A stretch of 64,000 bases of DNA from an alpha proteobacterium MED-G09. Its GTDB lineage: Bacteria > Pseudomonadota > Alphaproteobacteria > MED-G09. Positions 1 through 9,481 of the stretch are shown in pieces. The DNA lies in contig CAJIZT010000003.1 of the NCBI GenBank assembly GCA_905182015.1, positions 1 to 64,000 on the forward strand, given 5' to 3'. The notes beneath the pieces were generated by a model, which was not told the origin of the DNA, searched no databases, and was given only the letters and a program-made list of their open reading frames with translations. Made by a program: the position numbers and the translations under genes. The first letter of the stretch is position 1. Each line of letters starts with the position of its first letter.

Positions 1-19
1 AAAAAAAAGGAGACAATTA

Positions 20-2395
20 TTGATTTTATTTAATCGTTTATTCATGGGTTTAGTAATATTAAGCTTACTAGCCTTTACTAGTTTTTCAACAGTTTCAGCT
101 CAAGATGGGGAACAAGCATCTAGCCTTGGAATTGAAGAAATAATTGTTACAGCAAGGAAAAGAGAGGAGTCACTTCAAGATGTTCCTATCGCCATCACTG
201 CAGTAACCGAGCAACTTCAAGATGCAACAATTAGAAATATTGCTGATTTAAGTGCATTTGCACCTAATGTTGTTATTGGTGAAACTTCAGTAAGAGCACG
301 TGGGTCAGCTATTACAGTAAGAGGTATCAATTCAAGTGAATCGGATAAATCTTTGGATCCAAAAATTTTAGTCGAACTCGATGGTGTTGCTATAGGAACA
401 AACTCTGGTCAAATAATTGAAAATTTTGATTTAGAGAGAATTGAAATTCTAAGAGGACCCCAGGGTACATTATTTGGTAAAAATACTAATGGCGGTGTTA
501 TCCGTGTTATGAGGTCCAGACCTACCGGAGAATATGGAGGAAAAGTAGAGATGACAATTGGCGATAATGGCCAAGAAGAGTTTAGGGCTTTAATAAATAC
601 CCCGATAATAGAAGATATTCTTGCTCTAAAAGTATTTGGAACTACAATAAAAAATGACGGTCATATTTATAATACATTTTTAAAAGTTGATGGACCAAAA
701 AAAGATTATGTAAATTATGGTGCAACTTTTCTTTATACACCTAATGAAAGATTTGAAGCTCTTCTTACTGTGGAGACATACGACGATTCAAGTGATGTTG
801 GTGCATGGACAAATGAAAATGATGATTCTACTTTAATTTGTGCACTTTATGATCCAGAAAAAGGTGTTCCTGCGCTTGTAGCTCAATACAATCCAGGAAG
901 ACATTCTACTTGTAAAAGTACAGCAGGTCTTGGTCCGACTGAAAACGCCACAAATGACACTAACCCTGGGCAATTTAATACTGATGCATATACGTTAAAT
1001 ATGTCCTATGACTTAAGCGATACCATGACTTTAACTTATGTTGGTGGGTACCGTGAGGAAGGCGAGCAGACTACCTGGGAATATGACGGTACGGCTATGC
1101 CTTGGATTTGGATTGACGCATTTAATGCTTATGAACAAGAGAGTCATGAGGTTCGTTTAGAAATAGTAACTGATAAAGCGAGTATAACGGCTGGCGCATA
1201 TTTTTGGGATAGTACTTATAGGCAAGATTGGGTTACAAGAGGAAATTTTTGGTCAACTTTAGTTTCTCCAGATCTTTATCCAATTTGTGAACAATTTGGT
1301 TTAGGAGCTATTCGTTGTGAACCTGGTCTTGGTTCAACATTGGGTCCAAACTATGCTCAAAAGCTACTTCAGACTCAAGGAACAGAGTCTCAGGCGATAT
1401 TTGCTAATGTTGATTATGCTGCAACTGAAAAAATTGGAATTACGTTTGGTCTAAGATATACTGAAGAGGAAAAGACATTTACAGGCGGCCAGTCCTATAT
1501 GACAACTCTTGAAAGAGCATATCTTGATAATTTTGCAAGCATTGGTCTACCTGGTGAGGTTGGCTTAGTAACATTACCAAAAAAATATGACGAAATATCA
1601 GGTAGGTTAGGAGCTACATATCAACATTCTGAAAATATAATGTTCTATGCATCTTATTCTCAAGGCTTCCAAAGTGGAGGGTTCTTTGGTCGTAATCAAA
1701 ATATTACGGACTTTAAAAACACTTACGATCCTGAATTTGCAAAAACACTTGAGATTGGAATGAAAAGCTTGCTCATGGACAAAAGAGTTCAATTAAATAT
1801 TGCCGCATTCAGAAATGACTTTGAAGACAAACAAGAAGACACAATCAAATTAGACCCTTCCACTAAGACAGTTGTAACGGTTATTGATAATGTTGCAGGT
1901 GTTTTATATCAAGGTCTTGAAATCGAAACAAGATTTCTTGTAAGTGAAAGTTTTGATGCCTTTGTAAGCGTTGGTTTGCTTGATGCAGAGTATGATGGTT
2001 TTATTGCTGACTTAGATGGTGCGAATGCTGAAGGGTTGGTGGAGCCAACCAATAATGATTATCTAACACCAAAATATGCTCCAGAAATGACAGCTTCATT
2101 TGGTGGAACTTATACTACAAAATTAGGTGATGGAGAATTACAGCTTTTTGCAAAGTATAGTTTTGTTGACGAAGTTTATACAATTACCGACAATAGAGAT
2201 GTTGGTAAGATATCTTCAACAGAAAAAATTGATGCTTCTGTCACCTTTATAAAAGATAATTATAAAATTAGTCTCTTTGGAAGAAATCTTACAGATGAAA
2301 TTACTACCCCTGTAAGGGATATATCTAGCCTTATGATATTTGGCTCACCTTCTGTTGGAACAGTTTATGGAATTACGCTTTCAGCTAACTTCTAA
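20..2395 (+). CDS. TonB-dependent outer-membrane receptor
   Basis: This is an outer-membrane active-transport receptor of 791 residues. An N-terminal signal peptide (about residues 1-27, ending VSAQ) is followed by a TonB-box-like stretch (IEEIIVTARKREE), a plug domain with the usual RGPQGTLFGKN motif near residue 145, and a long beta-barrel ending in Phe, as expected for outer-membrane proteins. I chose the TTG start at 20 because an AAGGAGA Shine-Dalgarno lies about 7 nt upstream. The ligand cannot be told from sequence. Receptors of this iron-complex/OAR-like group in marine bacteria take up many substrates. The glyoxalase and SDR genes downstream are separated from it by a terminator, so they need not be co-transcribed. 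Confidence 0.9.
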   Translation: MILFNRLFMGLVILSLLAFTSFSTVSAQDGEQASSLGIEEIIVTARKREESLQDVPIAITAVTEQLQDATIRNIADLSAFAPNVVIGETSVRARGSAITVRGINSSESDKSLDPKILVELDGVAIGTNSGQIIENFDLERIEILRGPQGTLFGKNTNGGVIRVMRSRPTGEYGGKVEMTIGDNGQEEFRALINTPIIEDILALKVFGTTIKNDGHIYNTFLKVDGPKKDYVNYGATFLYTPNERFEALLTVETYDDSSDVGAWTNENDDSTLICALYDPEKGVPALVAQYNPGRHSTCKSTAGLGPTENATNDTNPGQFNTDAYTLNMSYDLSDTMTLTYVGGYREEGEQTTWEYDGTAMPWIWIDAFNAYEQESHEVRLEIVTDKASITAGAYFWDSTYRQDWVTRGNFWSTLVSPDLYPICEQFGLGAIRCEPGLGSTLGPNYAQKLLQTQGTESQAIFANVDYAATEKIGITFGLRYTEEEKTFTGGQSYMTTLERAYLDNFASIGLPGEVGLVTLPKKYDEISGRLGATYQHSENIMFYASYSQGFQSGGFFGRNQNITDFKNTYDPEFAKTLEIGMKSLLMDKRVQLNIAAFRNDFEDKQEDTIKLDPSTKTVVTVIDNVAGVLYQGLEIETRFLVSESFDAFVSVGLLDAEYDGFIADLDGANAEGLVEPTNNDYLTPKYAPEMTASFGGTYTTKLGDGELQLFAKYSFVDEVYTITDNRDVGKISSTEKIDASVTFIKDNYKISLFGRNLTDEITTPVRDISSLMIFGSPSVGTVYGITLSANF

Positions 2396-2415
2396 GCTTA
2401 AAAAAATAAAAAATT

Positions 2416-2446
2416 AAAAGGGCTGTACTATGTATAGCCCTTTTTT
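2416..2446 (+). terminator. Rho-independent terminator after the TonB receptor
   Basis: A 9-bp perfect stem (AAAAGGGCT at 2416-2424 with AGCCCTTTT at 2436-2444) closes an 11-nt loop and runs into a T tract. It lies about 20 nt past the receptor stop codon. Confidence 0.85.
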
Positions 2447-2490
2447 ATTATCTAACATATAATCTTATCTTAATTTAAAGGAGAAAAGCT

Positions 2491-3006
2491 ATGAAAGAAA
2501 TGTCACAGACACCTGATGAAGAAACTTTAAGTTATATCTTTAATCAGACAATGCTTAGAATTAAAGACCCTGAGAAATCATTGGATTTTTATACCAGAAT
2601 TTTAGGAATGACTATTTTAAAAAAATTAGATTTCCAAGATTATAGCTTTTCTTTATTTTTTTTAGCTTATTTAAGACCTAGTGATGATCCCGTTCCGGAG
2701 GATAAAAAGGATAGATTTGCTTATGCCCTAAATCAAAAAGCTGTCCTTGAATTGACACATAACTGGGGAACAGAAAAAGATAAGAATTTTTCTCATCATG
2801 ATGGTAATTCAGACCCTAGGGGTTTTGGTCATATTGGCATTACAGTTCCAGATGTTTATAAAGCTTGTGAAAGGTTTGAATCCCTTGGAGTAGAATTTCA
2901 AAAAAAACCTGATGATGGAAATATGAAAGGATTAGCGTTTATTAAAGATCCTGATGGATATTGGATTGAAATTTTATCATCAAAGGTCTTAGCGAGTACA
3001 ATTTAG
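2491..3006 (+). CDS. gloA: Glyoxalase I (lactoylglutathione lyase), eukaryote-like type
   Basis: It isomerises the hemithioacetal of methylglyoxal and glutathione to S-lactoylglutathione in the cytoplasm. The 171-residue protein follows the animal GLO1 pattern closely, with motifs [41 protein letters not shown] and DPDGYWIEI. The likely metal ligands are Gln19, Glu87, His114 and Glu160. Gln at the first position is the zinc-type eukaryotic set, whereas the E. coli nickel enzyme has His there. An AAAGGAG sequence sits 7 nt before the ATG. It is the first gene of a short unit with the following SDR (28-nt gap). Confidence 0.93.
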   Translation: MKEMSQTPDEETLSYIFNQTMLRIKDPEKSLDFYTRILGMTILKKLDFQDYSFSLFFLAYLRPSDDPVPEDKKDRFAYALNQKAVLELTHNWGTEKDKNFSHHDGNSDPRGFGHIGITVPDVYKACERFESLGVEFQKKPDDGNMKGLAFIKDPDGYWIEILSSKVLASTI

Positions 3007-3034
3007 ATAAAATAATTAAAAGAAAGGAAGAGAA

Positions 3035-3814
3035 ATGTCAGTACTAGATTTATTTAAACTTGAAGGTCAAGTGGCTGTTGTAACTGGATCAGGAAAAGGA
3101 ATAGGAAAAGGAATTGCTATTGCTCTTGCTCAGGCTGGAGCAGATATTGTTCTTGCATCAAGGAGCGAAGATGAGCTAAAGAAAGTGGCGAAAGAAATAG
3201 AGGCTATTGGAAGAAAGGCCTTGGTAGTACCAACAGATGTAACCGATATAAAATCAATGGAAAACTTAGGTCAAAAGGCTGTTGATGGATTTGGAAAACT
3301 CTCAATATGGGTTAATAATGCAGGTGGGCTTCCTGATGGAACCCCAAGATACCTTACAAGGACATCCCCTGAACAATTTAATGCACAGCTTGATCTGAAT
3401 ATAAAGGCTGCATGGTCAGGCTGTGTTGTCGCAGCAAGTCATATGAGTAGCGAAGGTGGCTCTATTATCAATATTTCATCTACGTCTTCAAAAAATATGG
3501 GTCCAAATATTAAAAATGGTCCTTATGGAGCATCAAAGGCAGCAATTAATAGTTTAACTTCAACATTTTCTCTTGAGTTAGCGCCCCACATCAGAGTGAA
3601 TGCGGTTGCACCTGGTCCAATACCAACTGAAAATTTTATAGAATCTATGGGAATCGATTCGAGTGAAAAAGAGGAAAAACTAAAGAAACAAATTAATATT
3701 CCGCTGAAAAGATGGGGTAAACCAGAGGATATTGGTGCGGCAGTTGTATTTATGGCAGCACCCTCTTCAGGATGGATAACAGGACAATGCTTGTTTGTTT
3801 CTGGTGGTCTTTAA
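3035..3814 (+). CDS. Short-chain dehydrogenase/reductase (SDR)
   Basis: This is an NAD(P)-dependent oxidoreductase of the classical SDR family, 259 residues. The cofactor motif TGSGKGIG is at 17-24, NNAG near 94-97, the catalytic Ser near 148-149, and Tyr164/Lys168 lie in YGASK. It ends with the family's C-terminal TGQ...SGG motif. Sequence resembles 7-alpha-hydroxysteroid dehydrogenase and FabG-like enzymes, but the substrate is unknown. It follows glyoxalase I on the same strand. Its stop codon shares the tetranucleotide TTAA with the stop of the convergent histidine kinase gene. Confidence 0.88.
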   Translation: MSVLDLFKLEGQVAVVTGSGKGIGKGIAIALAQAGADIVLASRSEDELKKVAKEIEAIGRKALVVPTDVTDIKSMENLGQKAVDGFGKLSIWVNNAGGLPDGTPRYLTRTSPEQFNAQLDLNIKAAWSGCVVAASHMSSEGGSIINISSTSSKNMGPNIKNGPYGASKAAINSLTSTFSLELAPHIRVNAVAPGPIPTENFIESMGIDSSEKEEKLKKQINIPLKRWGKPEDIGAAVVFMAAPSSGWITGQCLFVSGGL

Positions 3815-5205
3815 AGGTCTGAGGGTAGTTCAATTCTAACTATCAAGCCCTTGGGCTTTGAATCCAATAGTATAATCTTTCCTTTATGAAACCTTACACT
3901 AGACGCAACAAGACTAAGGCCCAGTCCAGTGCCTTGGGCACTTCTGCTGGCATCTAACCTAGTAAACCTATCAAGAACCCTATTCTTATCCTCATCAGGA
4001 ATACCAGGTCCACTGTCTGACACCCACAATATTAAATCTCTTTTATCAATTTTAGCTCCAATATTGATTTTATTCTTTTCAGGACCATATTTAATAGCAT
4101 TATCAATAAGGTTAGAAACAGCCTGTGATAATAAATTTTTATTACCATTTATAAAAATTTCTTCATCGGATTGGTTAATTAAAGTAATATCCCTTTCTTC
4201 TGCTAGAGGTTCCCATAAACCAATTGCATTTTGTATCAATATATTGATATTGATTTTCTCTTTATCAAGCCCTAAAGACCCTGATTCTACTCTAGAGATG
4301 GCTAATAAAGAGTTAAAAGTATTGATAACTACATCAATATCCTTAATAACCTCTTCAATAGAATCCTTGTAATTCTTAGAGCTTGGATTGGACATTAGCG
4401 TAACTTCTAAATTTGTTCTTATTTTATTTAAAGGCGTTCTTAGATCATGGGCAATATTATCACTTACGTCCTTCATTCCTGTCATAAGCTTATTTAATCT
4501 ATCCAGCATAGTATTGAGGTTTATTGAAAGCTCATTAAGCTCATCATTAGTTGACCCAGTGGGTAATCGTTGAAGCAAATCACCTTCCATTATCTCAATA
4601 CTTGTTTTGTTGATAGCTGAAATTCTACTAAGAACATTACGACTTAAAACATAGCCACCTATAAGTCCAAGAATAAGAATAAGAAATGTAGCGCTAATGA
4701 TCGTATTCAAAAATCTTTCTTTTAAGTACACTTCATTACTAACATCTCTTCCAATAATAAGATTATAACTATTAAGAACAATAAATTCCTTTCCACGAAA
4801 AAATTTCTTTCTTGGAGGGGGGTTATTTGCATTAGTATTCTTGTTATTTTCAACAGAAGAAAATGACACCCAATCGTCATTTAGTCTTTTTAAATTCCAC
4901 AAAGAATCAGAATCATTGAAATTACCGGCAACAATTAAACCCTTGCTATCTCTAAGTGTATAAAGGTTTGCATTGGGAATTTTAGATAATTCGTTAATGC
5001 TTCGAGCAAGGCCATTAACGCCTCTTCTTTGGTAAACGCGATCCAACATTTTACTTTCTTGAATAATATCATCATCAGCTCTAACCTGAAGATCTCTTGC
5101 GGTGGTCCAATACAGATAAAATGCAATTAGACAAAAGGAAATAATTAGAAAGGTTGTATAAATGAAAATTAATCGAAAGCTTGTTAAGCGAAATAAACTA
5201 GCCAT
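3811..5205 (-). CDS. Sensor histidine kinase
   Basis: This is the membrane sensor of a two-component pair, 464 residues. Transmembrane segments lie at about 9-33 and 166-188 and bracket a periplasmic sensor region with no recognised domain. A HAMP segment follows, then the dimerisation domain with the phospho-acceptor His253 in DNIAHDLRTPLN. The ATPase domain has NLIDNAIKY (N box), DSGPGIP (G1) and GTGLGLSLV (G2). It overlaps the upstream response-regulator gene by 8 nt, so the two are translationally coupled. The signal it senses cannot be inferred. Confidence 0.93.
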   Translation of the reverse strand: MASLFRLTSFRLIFIYTTFLIISFCLIAFYLYWTTARDLQVRADDDIIQESKMLDRVYQRRGVNGLARSINELSKIPNANLYTLRDSKGLIVAGNFNDSDSLWNLKRLNDDWVSFSSVENNKNTNANNPPPRKKFFRGKEFIVLNSYNLIIGRDVSNEVYLKERFLNTIISATFLILILGLIGGYVLSRNVLSRISAINKTSIEIMEGDLLQRLPTGSTNDELNELSINLNTMLDRLNKLMTGMKDVSDNIAHDLRTPLNKIRTNLEVTLMSNPSSKNYKDSIEEVIKDIDVVINTFNSLLAISRVESGSLGLDKEKININILIQNAIGLWEPLAEERDITLINQSDEEIFINGNKNLLSQAVSNLIDNAIKYGPEKNKINIGAKIDKRDLILWVSDSGPGIPDEDKNRVLDRFTRLDASRSAQGTGLGLSLVASSVRFHKGKIILLDSKPKGLIVRIELPSDL

Positions 5206-5878
5206 TACTTCTTAAGGCGTACCCCGCCCCCCTTTCAGTAAAAAGCATTTGATTTTCATCAAATGGTTTATCAATTTTTGAACGTAAGCGAGATATATGA
5301 ACATCAATAACATTAGTTTGAGGGTCGAAATGATACTCCCAAACTCCCTCTAGCAACATAGTTCGGGTTACTACTTGGTTTGACCTTCTCATCAGAAATT
5401 CTAAGAGTCTAAATTCTTGTGGTTGTAATTCAATTTTTATTTCGGATCGATGAACCTCCCTTGTTAAAAGATTCATTGTTAAATTCCCTACCTTTATAAA
5501 AACTTCTTTTTCATCAGGGCTAGCACGTCTGTGAAGAACCTCAATTCTAGCTAATAACTCTGAAAAAGAAAATGGCTTGGCCAAATAATCATCGGCGCCT
5601 GCTTTGAGCCCTATAACTTTTTCATCTACCTCGCCCAAGGCCGATAGAATCAATACAGGAGTGTTGATATTATCATCTCTTAATTTTATAATAAGAGATA
5701 ATCCGTCAAGCTTTGGAAGCATTCTATCTACGACTATTATATCAAATTTAGACGATAAAGCCATTTCTAAGCCCATTTCACCATCAGAAGCATGATCCAC
5801 AACATGCCCACTTTCCTTTAATCCCTTCACAACATACTTAGCTGCAGCAATGTCATCCTCAATAAGCAAAATATGCAT
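5198..5878 (-). CDS. OmpR-family response regulator
   Basis: This is a cytoplasmic DNA-binding regulator of 226 residues and the partner of the adjacent kinase. The receiver domain has the acidic pair E7-D8-D9, phospho-acceptor Asp51 (VVDRMLP) and the conserved Lys near 101 (AKPF). The C-terminal winged helix (about 125-222) contains the typical segments LQPQEFRLLEFLMRR and VDVHISRLRSKID. GGAGAAA precedes the ATG. The 208-bp gap upstream, shared with a divergent CoA-transferase gene, carries an inverted repeat that could be its operator. Confidence 0.94.
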   Translation of the reverse strand: MHILLIEDDIAAAKYVVKGLKESGHVVDHASDGEMGLEMALSSKFDIIVVDRMLPKLDGLSLIIKLRDDNINTPVLILSALGEVDEKVIGLKAGADDYLAKPFSFSELLARIEVLHRRASPDEKEVFIKVGNLTMNLLTREVHRSEIKIELQPQEFRLLEFLMRRSNQVVTRTMLLEGVWEYHFDPQTNVIDVHISRLRSKIDKPFDENQMLFTERGAGYALRSNG

Positions 5879-5931
5879 TTTTTTCTCCGTTTATTAGGAT
5901 AATATATATATACAAGAAAAGTTAGTGATTA

Positions 5932-5986
5932 ATTTGACTGCACCTATATTTTTCTGGGGAGCTAAGATATACAAGTACAGTCAAAT
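5932..5986. promoter_or_regulatory. 9-bp inverted repeat in a divergent promoter region
   Basis: ATTTGACTG (5932-5940) and its perfect complement CAGTCAAAT (5978-5986) flank a 37-nt spacer in the 208-bp gap between the response regulator and the CoA-transferase gene. Each arm contains a -35-like TTGACT facing inward. It may be a pair of regulator half-sites or divergent promoter elements. The rest of the gap shows no gene. Confidence 0.4.
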
Positions 5987-6086
5987 GTTTTTAATAAGAT
6001 GATAATGCAGTATTATTGTTTACTACGACATTTCTGTATTATTAATTATTTGTAATGTTTAGGTACTATTTAATAAGGGGTTAAGA

Positions 6087-7271
6087 TTGGATATTTTAAA
6101 AGATATAAGAGTGTTAGATTTTGGTAGATATATTGCTGGCCCTTATTGTGCAGCGCTTTTAGGAGACCTAGGCGCGGAGGTTATAAGAGTTGAAAGACTA
6201 AGTGGCTCAGAAGACAGGTTTGTTCACCCCTTGAAGGATGATGGCGGTGAAGGAGCAATGTTTATGCAAATGAATCGAAATAAAAAAGGAATAACACTTA
6301 ATCCAACAAAGGAAGGGGCCTCTGACATAGTTGAAAAATTAGTTAAATCTGCAGATGTTGTTGTTGCTAATTTACCCCCTCAAACACTTAAAAGAATGGG
6401 AATAGATTACGAAACAATTTCGAAATATAACCCCGGTATAATACTAACAACCGTTTCTGCATTTGGTGCCGGAGGGCCTTATTCTGAAAGAGTTGGTTTT
6501 GATGGTGTTGGTCAAGCAATGTCAGGGGCCGCATACCTAACAGGTAATGATGATACGCCAATAAAAGCGTATTCTCCCTATATTGACTATGGAACAGCAT
6601 CATTAACAGCAATGGGAACGCTTGCAGCTATAATTGAAAAAGGTAAAACAGGAAAAGGGCAGATCGTTGAAGGGGCTCTTTTCGCTACATCTTTAGCATT
6701 TATGAATACACATTTAATTGAACAGTCTATTACAAAAAAAAATAGAAAAGCAATCGGAAACCGAAGCCCCTATGCTGGACCTGTTGATATGGTGCAAACA
6801 AAGGATGGTTGGATAGTTGTTCAGGTTTTAGGTGATACTCTTTTTAAGAGGTGGGCAAATCTTATAGGTGCTAAAGATCTCTTAACTGATGAAAGGTTTA
6901 AGACAGATAGTGATAGGGGAATTAATGGAAAAATTTTAAGCAAAAAGACTAGTGAGTGGGCCTCTCAATTCACAAATAAGGATGCCTTGGATCTACTTGC
7001 TGAGGCAAGCGTTCCAGCCGGGCCCGTTAATGACTTGCAAAGTGCACTAGATGATCCGCACGTAAAGGCTATGAATTTTTTTCAAGATATAGAATATCCT
7101 GGAGTACCTGGTAAATCTCCTGTTATGGGCTTGCCAATTAAATTGTCTAACTCTGATAATACAATAAAAAAGCGACCTCCACTTTTGGGTGAGCATACGG
7201 ATGAACTACTCCTTAGCTTAGGCTATGATACTGATAAAATTAAAGAATTTAGAGATAAAAGAATTATTTAA
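6087..7271 (+). CDS. Class III CoA-transferase (CaiB/BaiF family)
   Basis: It transfers CoA between acyl-CoA donors and carboxylic acids. The 394-residue length is typical of the family. The N-terminal Rossmann-like motif (VLDFGRYIAGPYCAALLGDLGAEVI) is present, and the conserved aspartate that forms the glutamyl/aspartyl anhydride appears to be Asp167 (YIDYG). I accept the TTG start because AAGGGG lies 6 nt upstream and the family motif begins within ten residues. The substrate is not predictable. It is convergent with the nitroreductase gene and their stop codons share TTAA. Confidence 0.9.
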   Translation: MDILKDIRVLDFGRYIAGPYCAALLGDLGAEVIRVERLSGSEDRFVHPLKDDGGEGAMFMQMNRNKKGITLNPTKEGASDIVEKLVKSADVVVANLPPQTLKRMGIDYETISKYNPGIILTTVSAFGAGGPYSERVGFDGVGQAMSGAAYLTGNDDTPIKAYSPYIDYGTASLTAMGTLAAIIEKGKTGKGQIVEGALFATSLAFMNTHLIEQSITKKNRKAIGNRSPYAGPVDMVQTKDGWIVVQVLGDTLFKRWANLIGAKDLLTDERFKTDSDRGINGKILSKKTSEWASQFTNKDALDLLAEASVPAGPVNDLQSALDDPHVKAMNFFQDIEYPGVPGKSPVMGLPIKLSNSDNTIKKRPPLLGEHTDELLLSLGYDTDKIKEFRDKRII

Positions 7272-7963
7272 AGACCAATAAACTTTGTAAATTTATCAAC
7301 ATCTTCTCTTTCACTTCTGAAAGCGTTAATTGGATTTGTTGGATCGGCATACCCTAGGCCCATACCGCAGAATAGCATAAGATCATCTGGTATTTCTAGA
7401 AACTCTCCAACAGACTTGTGCCATATTGCCCAAGCTTCCTGTGGAGCAGTATGTAAACCACTCTCCCTAGCTAAAAGCATTATCGATTGGATAAACATCC
7501 CTAAGTCAGACCATTGCCCTTCCTGCATATTTCTATCGATTGCGAAAAATAAAGCCACTGGAGCCCCAAAGAATTCAAAGTTTTTCATAAACTGTTGTAT
7601 TCTCCCAATTTTATTTTCTCTCGATATATCTAAAACACCATACATAGCTTCTCCAACATCCCTTCTCCTTTGCTCGTATGGATTTTTAAGATTAGGGGGG
7701 TATATTTTATATTCAGTTCCTTCTCCTCGTGGATTCTCGGAGGCTTTACCTTTAATATCATCTTTAAACTTCCTTAAAGGATCACCCGAAACTACCCAGA
7801 CTCTCCAAGGTTGAAGGTTTCCGCCTGAAGGGGATCTCCTGGCCTTATTTAAAATGTCAAAAATAATATCTTTCTTAATCTCTGTATCCAAGAATGCCCT
7901 GCACGTCATTCTTGAATCCAGGGCGTCACTTACACTTTTTGATTTACCAAATTTATCTTTCAT
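7268..7963 (-). CDS. Nitroreductase-family FMN oxidoreductase
   Basis: This is an FMN-dependent NAD(P)H oxidoreductase of 231 residues. The N-terminal phosphate-binding motif (SRMTCRAFLDTEI) and the segment RRSPSGGNLQPWRVWVV are typical of the nitroreductase fold, as is the later GMGLGYAD. An AGGGGAG sequence precedes the ATG by 9 nt. It follows the ABC permease gene by 16 nt and is probably the last gene of the VOC/ABC operon. The true substrate could be a flavin, nitroaromatic, quinone or enone, and context does not decide. Confidence 0.87.
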   Translation of the reverse strand: MKDKFGKSKSVSDALDSRMTCRAFLDTEIKKDIIFDILNKARRSPSGGNLQPWRVWVVSGDPLRKFKDDIKGKASENPRGEGTEYKIYPPNLKNPYEQRRRDVGEAMYGVLDISRENKIGRIQQFMKNFEFFGAPVALFFAIDRNMQEGQWSDLGMFIQSIMLLARESGLHTAPQEAWAIWHKSVGEFLEIPDDLMLFCGMGLGYADPTNPINAFRSEREDVDKFTKFIGL

Positions 7964-7979
7964 TACTTATACTCCCCTA

Positions 7980-8756
7980 TTAAAAAGTAGAGCTATCATG
8001 CCATCTTTTAAGCAGTATTTTTTCTAAAAATGACATTAAAAGAAATAAAAATACTCCTAAAATCACTAACAAAATCAATGCAGCAAATAGCTTTGCCATA
8101 TCAAGGCGATTACCCGCTTCAATTATTCTCCAAGCTAATCCAGTTGATGTTCCTGAGCCAGCAACAAATTCAGCCACAACCGCACCTATAAGTGAAAGGC
8201 CAATAGATGTTTTCATTCCTGTAAGAATGAAGGGGAGAGCAAAAGGTATTTGAAGCTTAACTAACCTTTGATATCGGCTTGCTCCATACAAACTAAAAAG
8301 TTCATGAAGATTTTTATTAACAGACTTAATTCCTAAATTTGTATTGGCTAAGACCGGAAAGAAAGCAACTAATGTTGCTAAAATTAATATCGCAAATTCG
8401 GCATTATCTAGGCCAACCCAAATTAATATAAGGGGAGCAATAGCTACAACTGGGGTAACCTGAAAAATTACAGCAATAGGGTATAGAGATAACTCAACAA
8501 ATCGTGATTGGGAGAAAAGTATTGCTAAGGAAATGGCTAACGATGATGCCAAAATAAATGCCAAAATCGTTATCTTAAATGTTACAAAAGCTGATGATAA
8601 AAGATCATTATAATTTAACAGCAAAGATAAGGCAATATCTGATGGAGCAGGAAGTATATATAATGGTGTCTTGTTATATATCACCAAACATTCCCATAAA
8701 ATCAATAAAAAGAGAAAAGTTAAAGTTGGGGCAATAAAGGATATATATTTTCTCAC
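7980..8756 (-). CDS. ABC transporter permease (SsuC/TauC/ThiX-type)
   Basis: This inner-membrane permease of 258 residues has about six hydrophobic segments and the binding-protein-dependent transport signature near 160-190 (LFSLYGASRYQRLVKLQIPFA). The family transports sulfonates, nitrate, pyrimidines or related small organics. The start is GTG, which overlaps the stop of the ATPase gene by 4 nt (GTGA). With the ATPase and the lipoprotein upstream it forms a complete importer. The substrate is unknown. Confidence 0.9.
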   Translation of the reverse strand: MRKYISFIAPTLTFLFLLILWECLVIYNKTPLYILPAPSDIALSLLLNYNDLLSSAFVTFKITILAFILASSLAISLAILFSQSRFVELSLYPIAVIFQVTPVVAIAPLILIWVGLDNAEFAILILATLVAFFPVLANTNLGIKSVNKNLHELFSLYGASRYQRLVKLQIPFALPFILTGMKTSIGLSLIGAVVAEFVAGSGTSTGLAWRIIEAGNRLDMAKLFAALILLVILGVFLFLLMSFLEKILLKRWHDSSTF

Positions 8757-9481
8757 TTGCCTTCTCCCTCTTGTCTGAGAATACCACTTAAGTATCTTAC
8801 TTGAGACATAAACTCTTCCGTTTGATCAAAATTATTATTAACTTTTCTTTTAATTACCACATCTTCGACAACTGTCCCGGGAGAAGATGACATTACGATA
8901 ACTCGTTCAGATAAATAAACAGCCTCTGTTACAGAATGAGTAACAAATAAAACAGTAATATTATTAACCTTCCATAGCTCCAAAAGATCATCCTCAAGCT
9001 TTCTTCTTGTGACCTCATCAAGAGCAGAAAAGGGTTCGTCGAGTAATAGAAGGGAAGCGCCTTGAATCATAGCCCTCGCTATCGATACTCTCATTTTTTG
9101 GCCTCCAGATAACTCGTTTGGAAAGGAATTTTCTTTTCCGTCAAGTCCCACTCTCGAAAGCCACATAAGTGATTTATCTTTAGGCTTTGAGATATTTTTG
9201 TTTGTTAACTCCAGGGGCAGGAGAATGTTATCAATTACAGTCCTCCAAGGAAGCAAGGTGGAATCTTGAAAAACAAAACCCATTTTTGGTTTCACACAAT
9301 CTTCATAACTTATAAGACCTGAAGATTCCTTTATTAAACCAGAGGCTAACCTTAAAATAGTTGATTTACCCGACCCTGACGGACCAATTATTGAAACAAA
9401 GCTATTATTCTTAATCTTTAGATTAATGGGACCTAACACTGGCTCTTCATAATTTTTAACAATGTTATTAAAAATTAACAT
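8753..9481 (-). CDS. ABC transporter ATP-binding protein
   Basis: This is the cytoplasmic ATPase of the importer, 242 residues. It has Walker A GPSGSGKST (about 33-41), a Q-loop near VFQD, the signature LSGGQKMR, Walker B LLLLDEPFSALDE and the switch His (VTHSVTEAV). It belongs to the SsuB/TauB/ThiZ class. Its ATG overlaps the stop of the solute-binding gene (TAATG), indicating coupled translation. Confidence 0.93.
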   Translation of the reverse strand: MLIFNNIVKNYEEPVLGPINLKIKNNSFVSIIGPSGSGKSTILRLASGLIKESSGLISYEDCVKPKMGFVFQDSTLLPWRTVIDNILLPLELTNKNISKPKDKSLMWLSRVGLDGKENSFPNELSGGQKMRVSIARAMIQGASLLLLDEPFSALDEVTRRKLEDDLLELWKVNNITVLFVTHSVTEAVYLSERVIVMSSSPGTVVEDVVIKRKVNNNFDQTEEFMSQVRYLSGILRQEGEGK

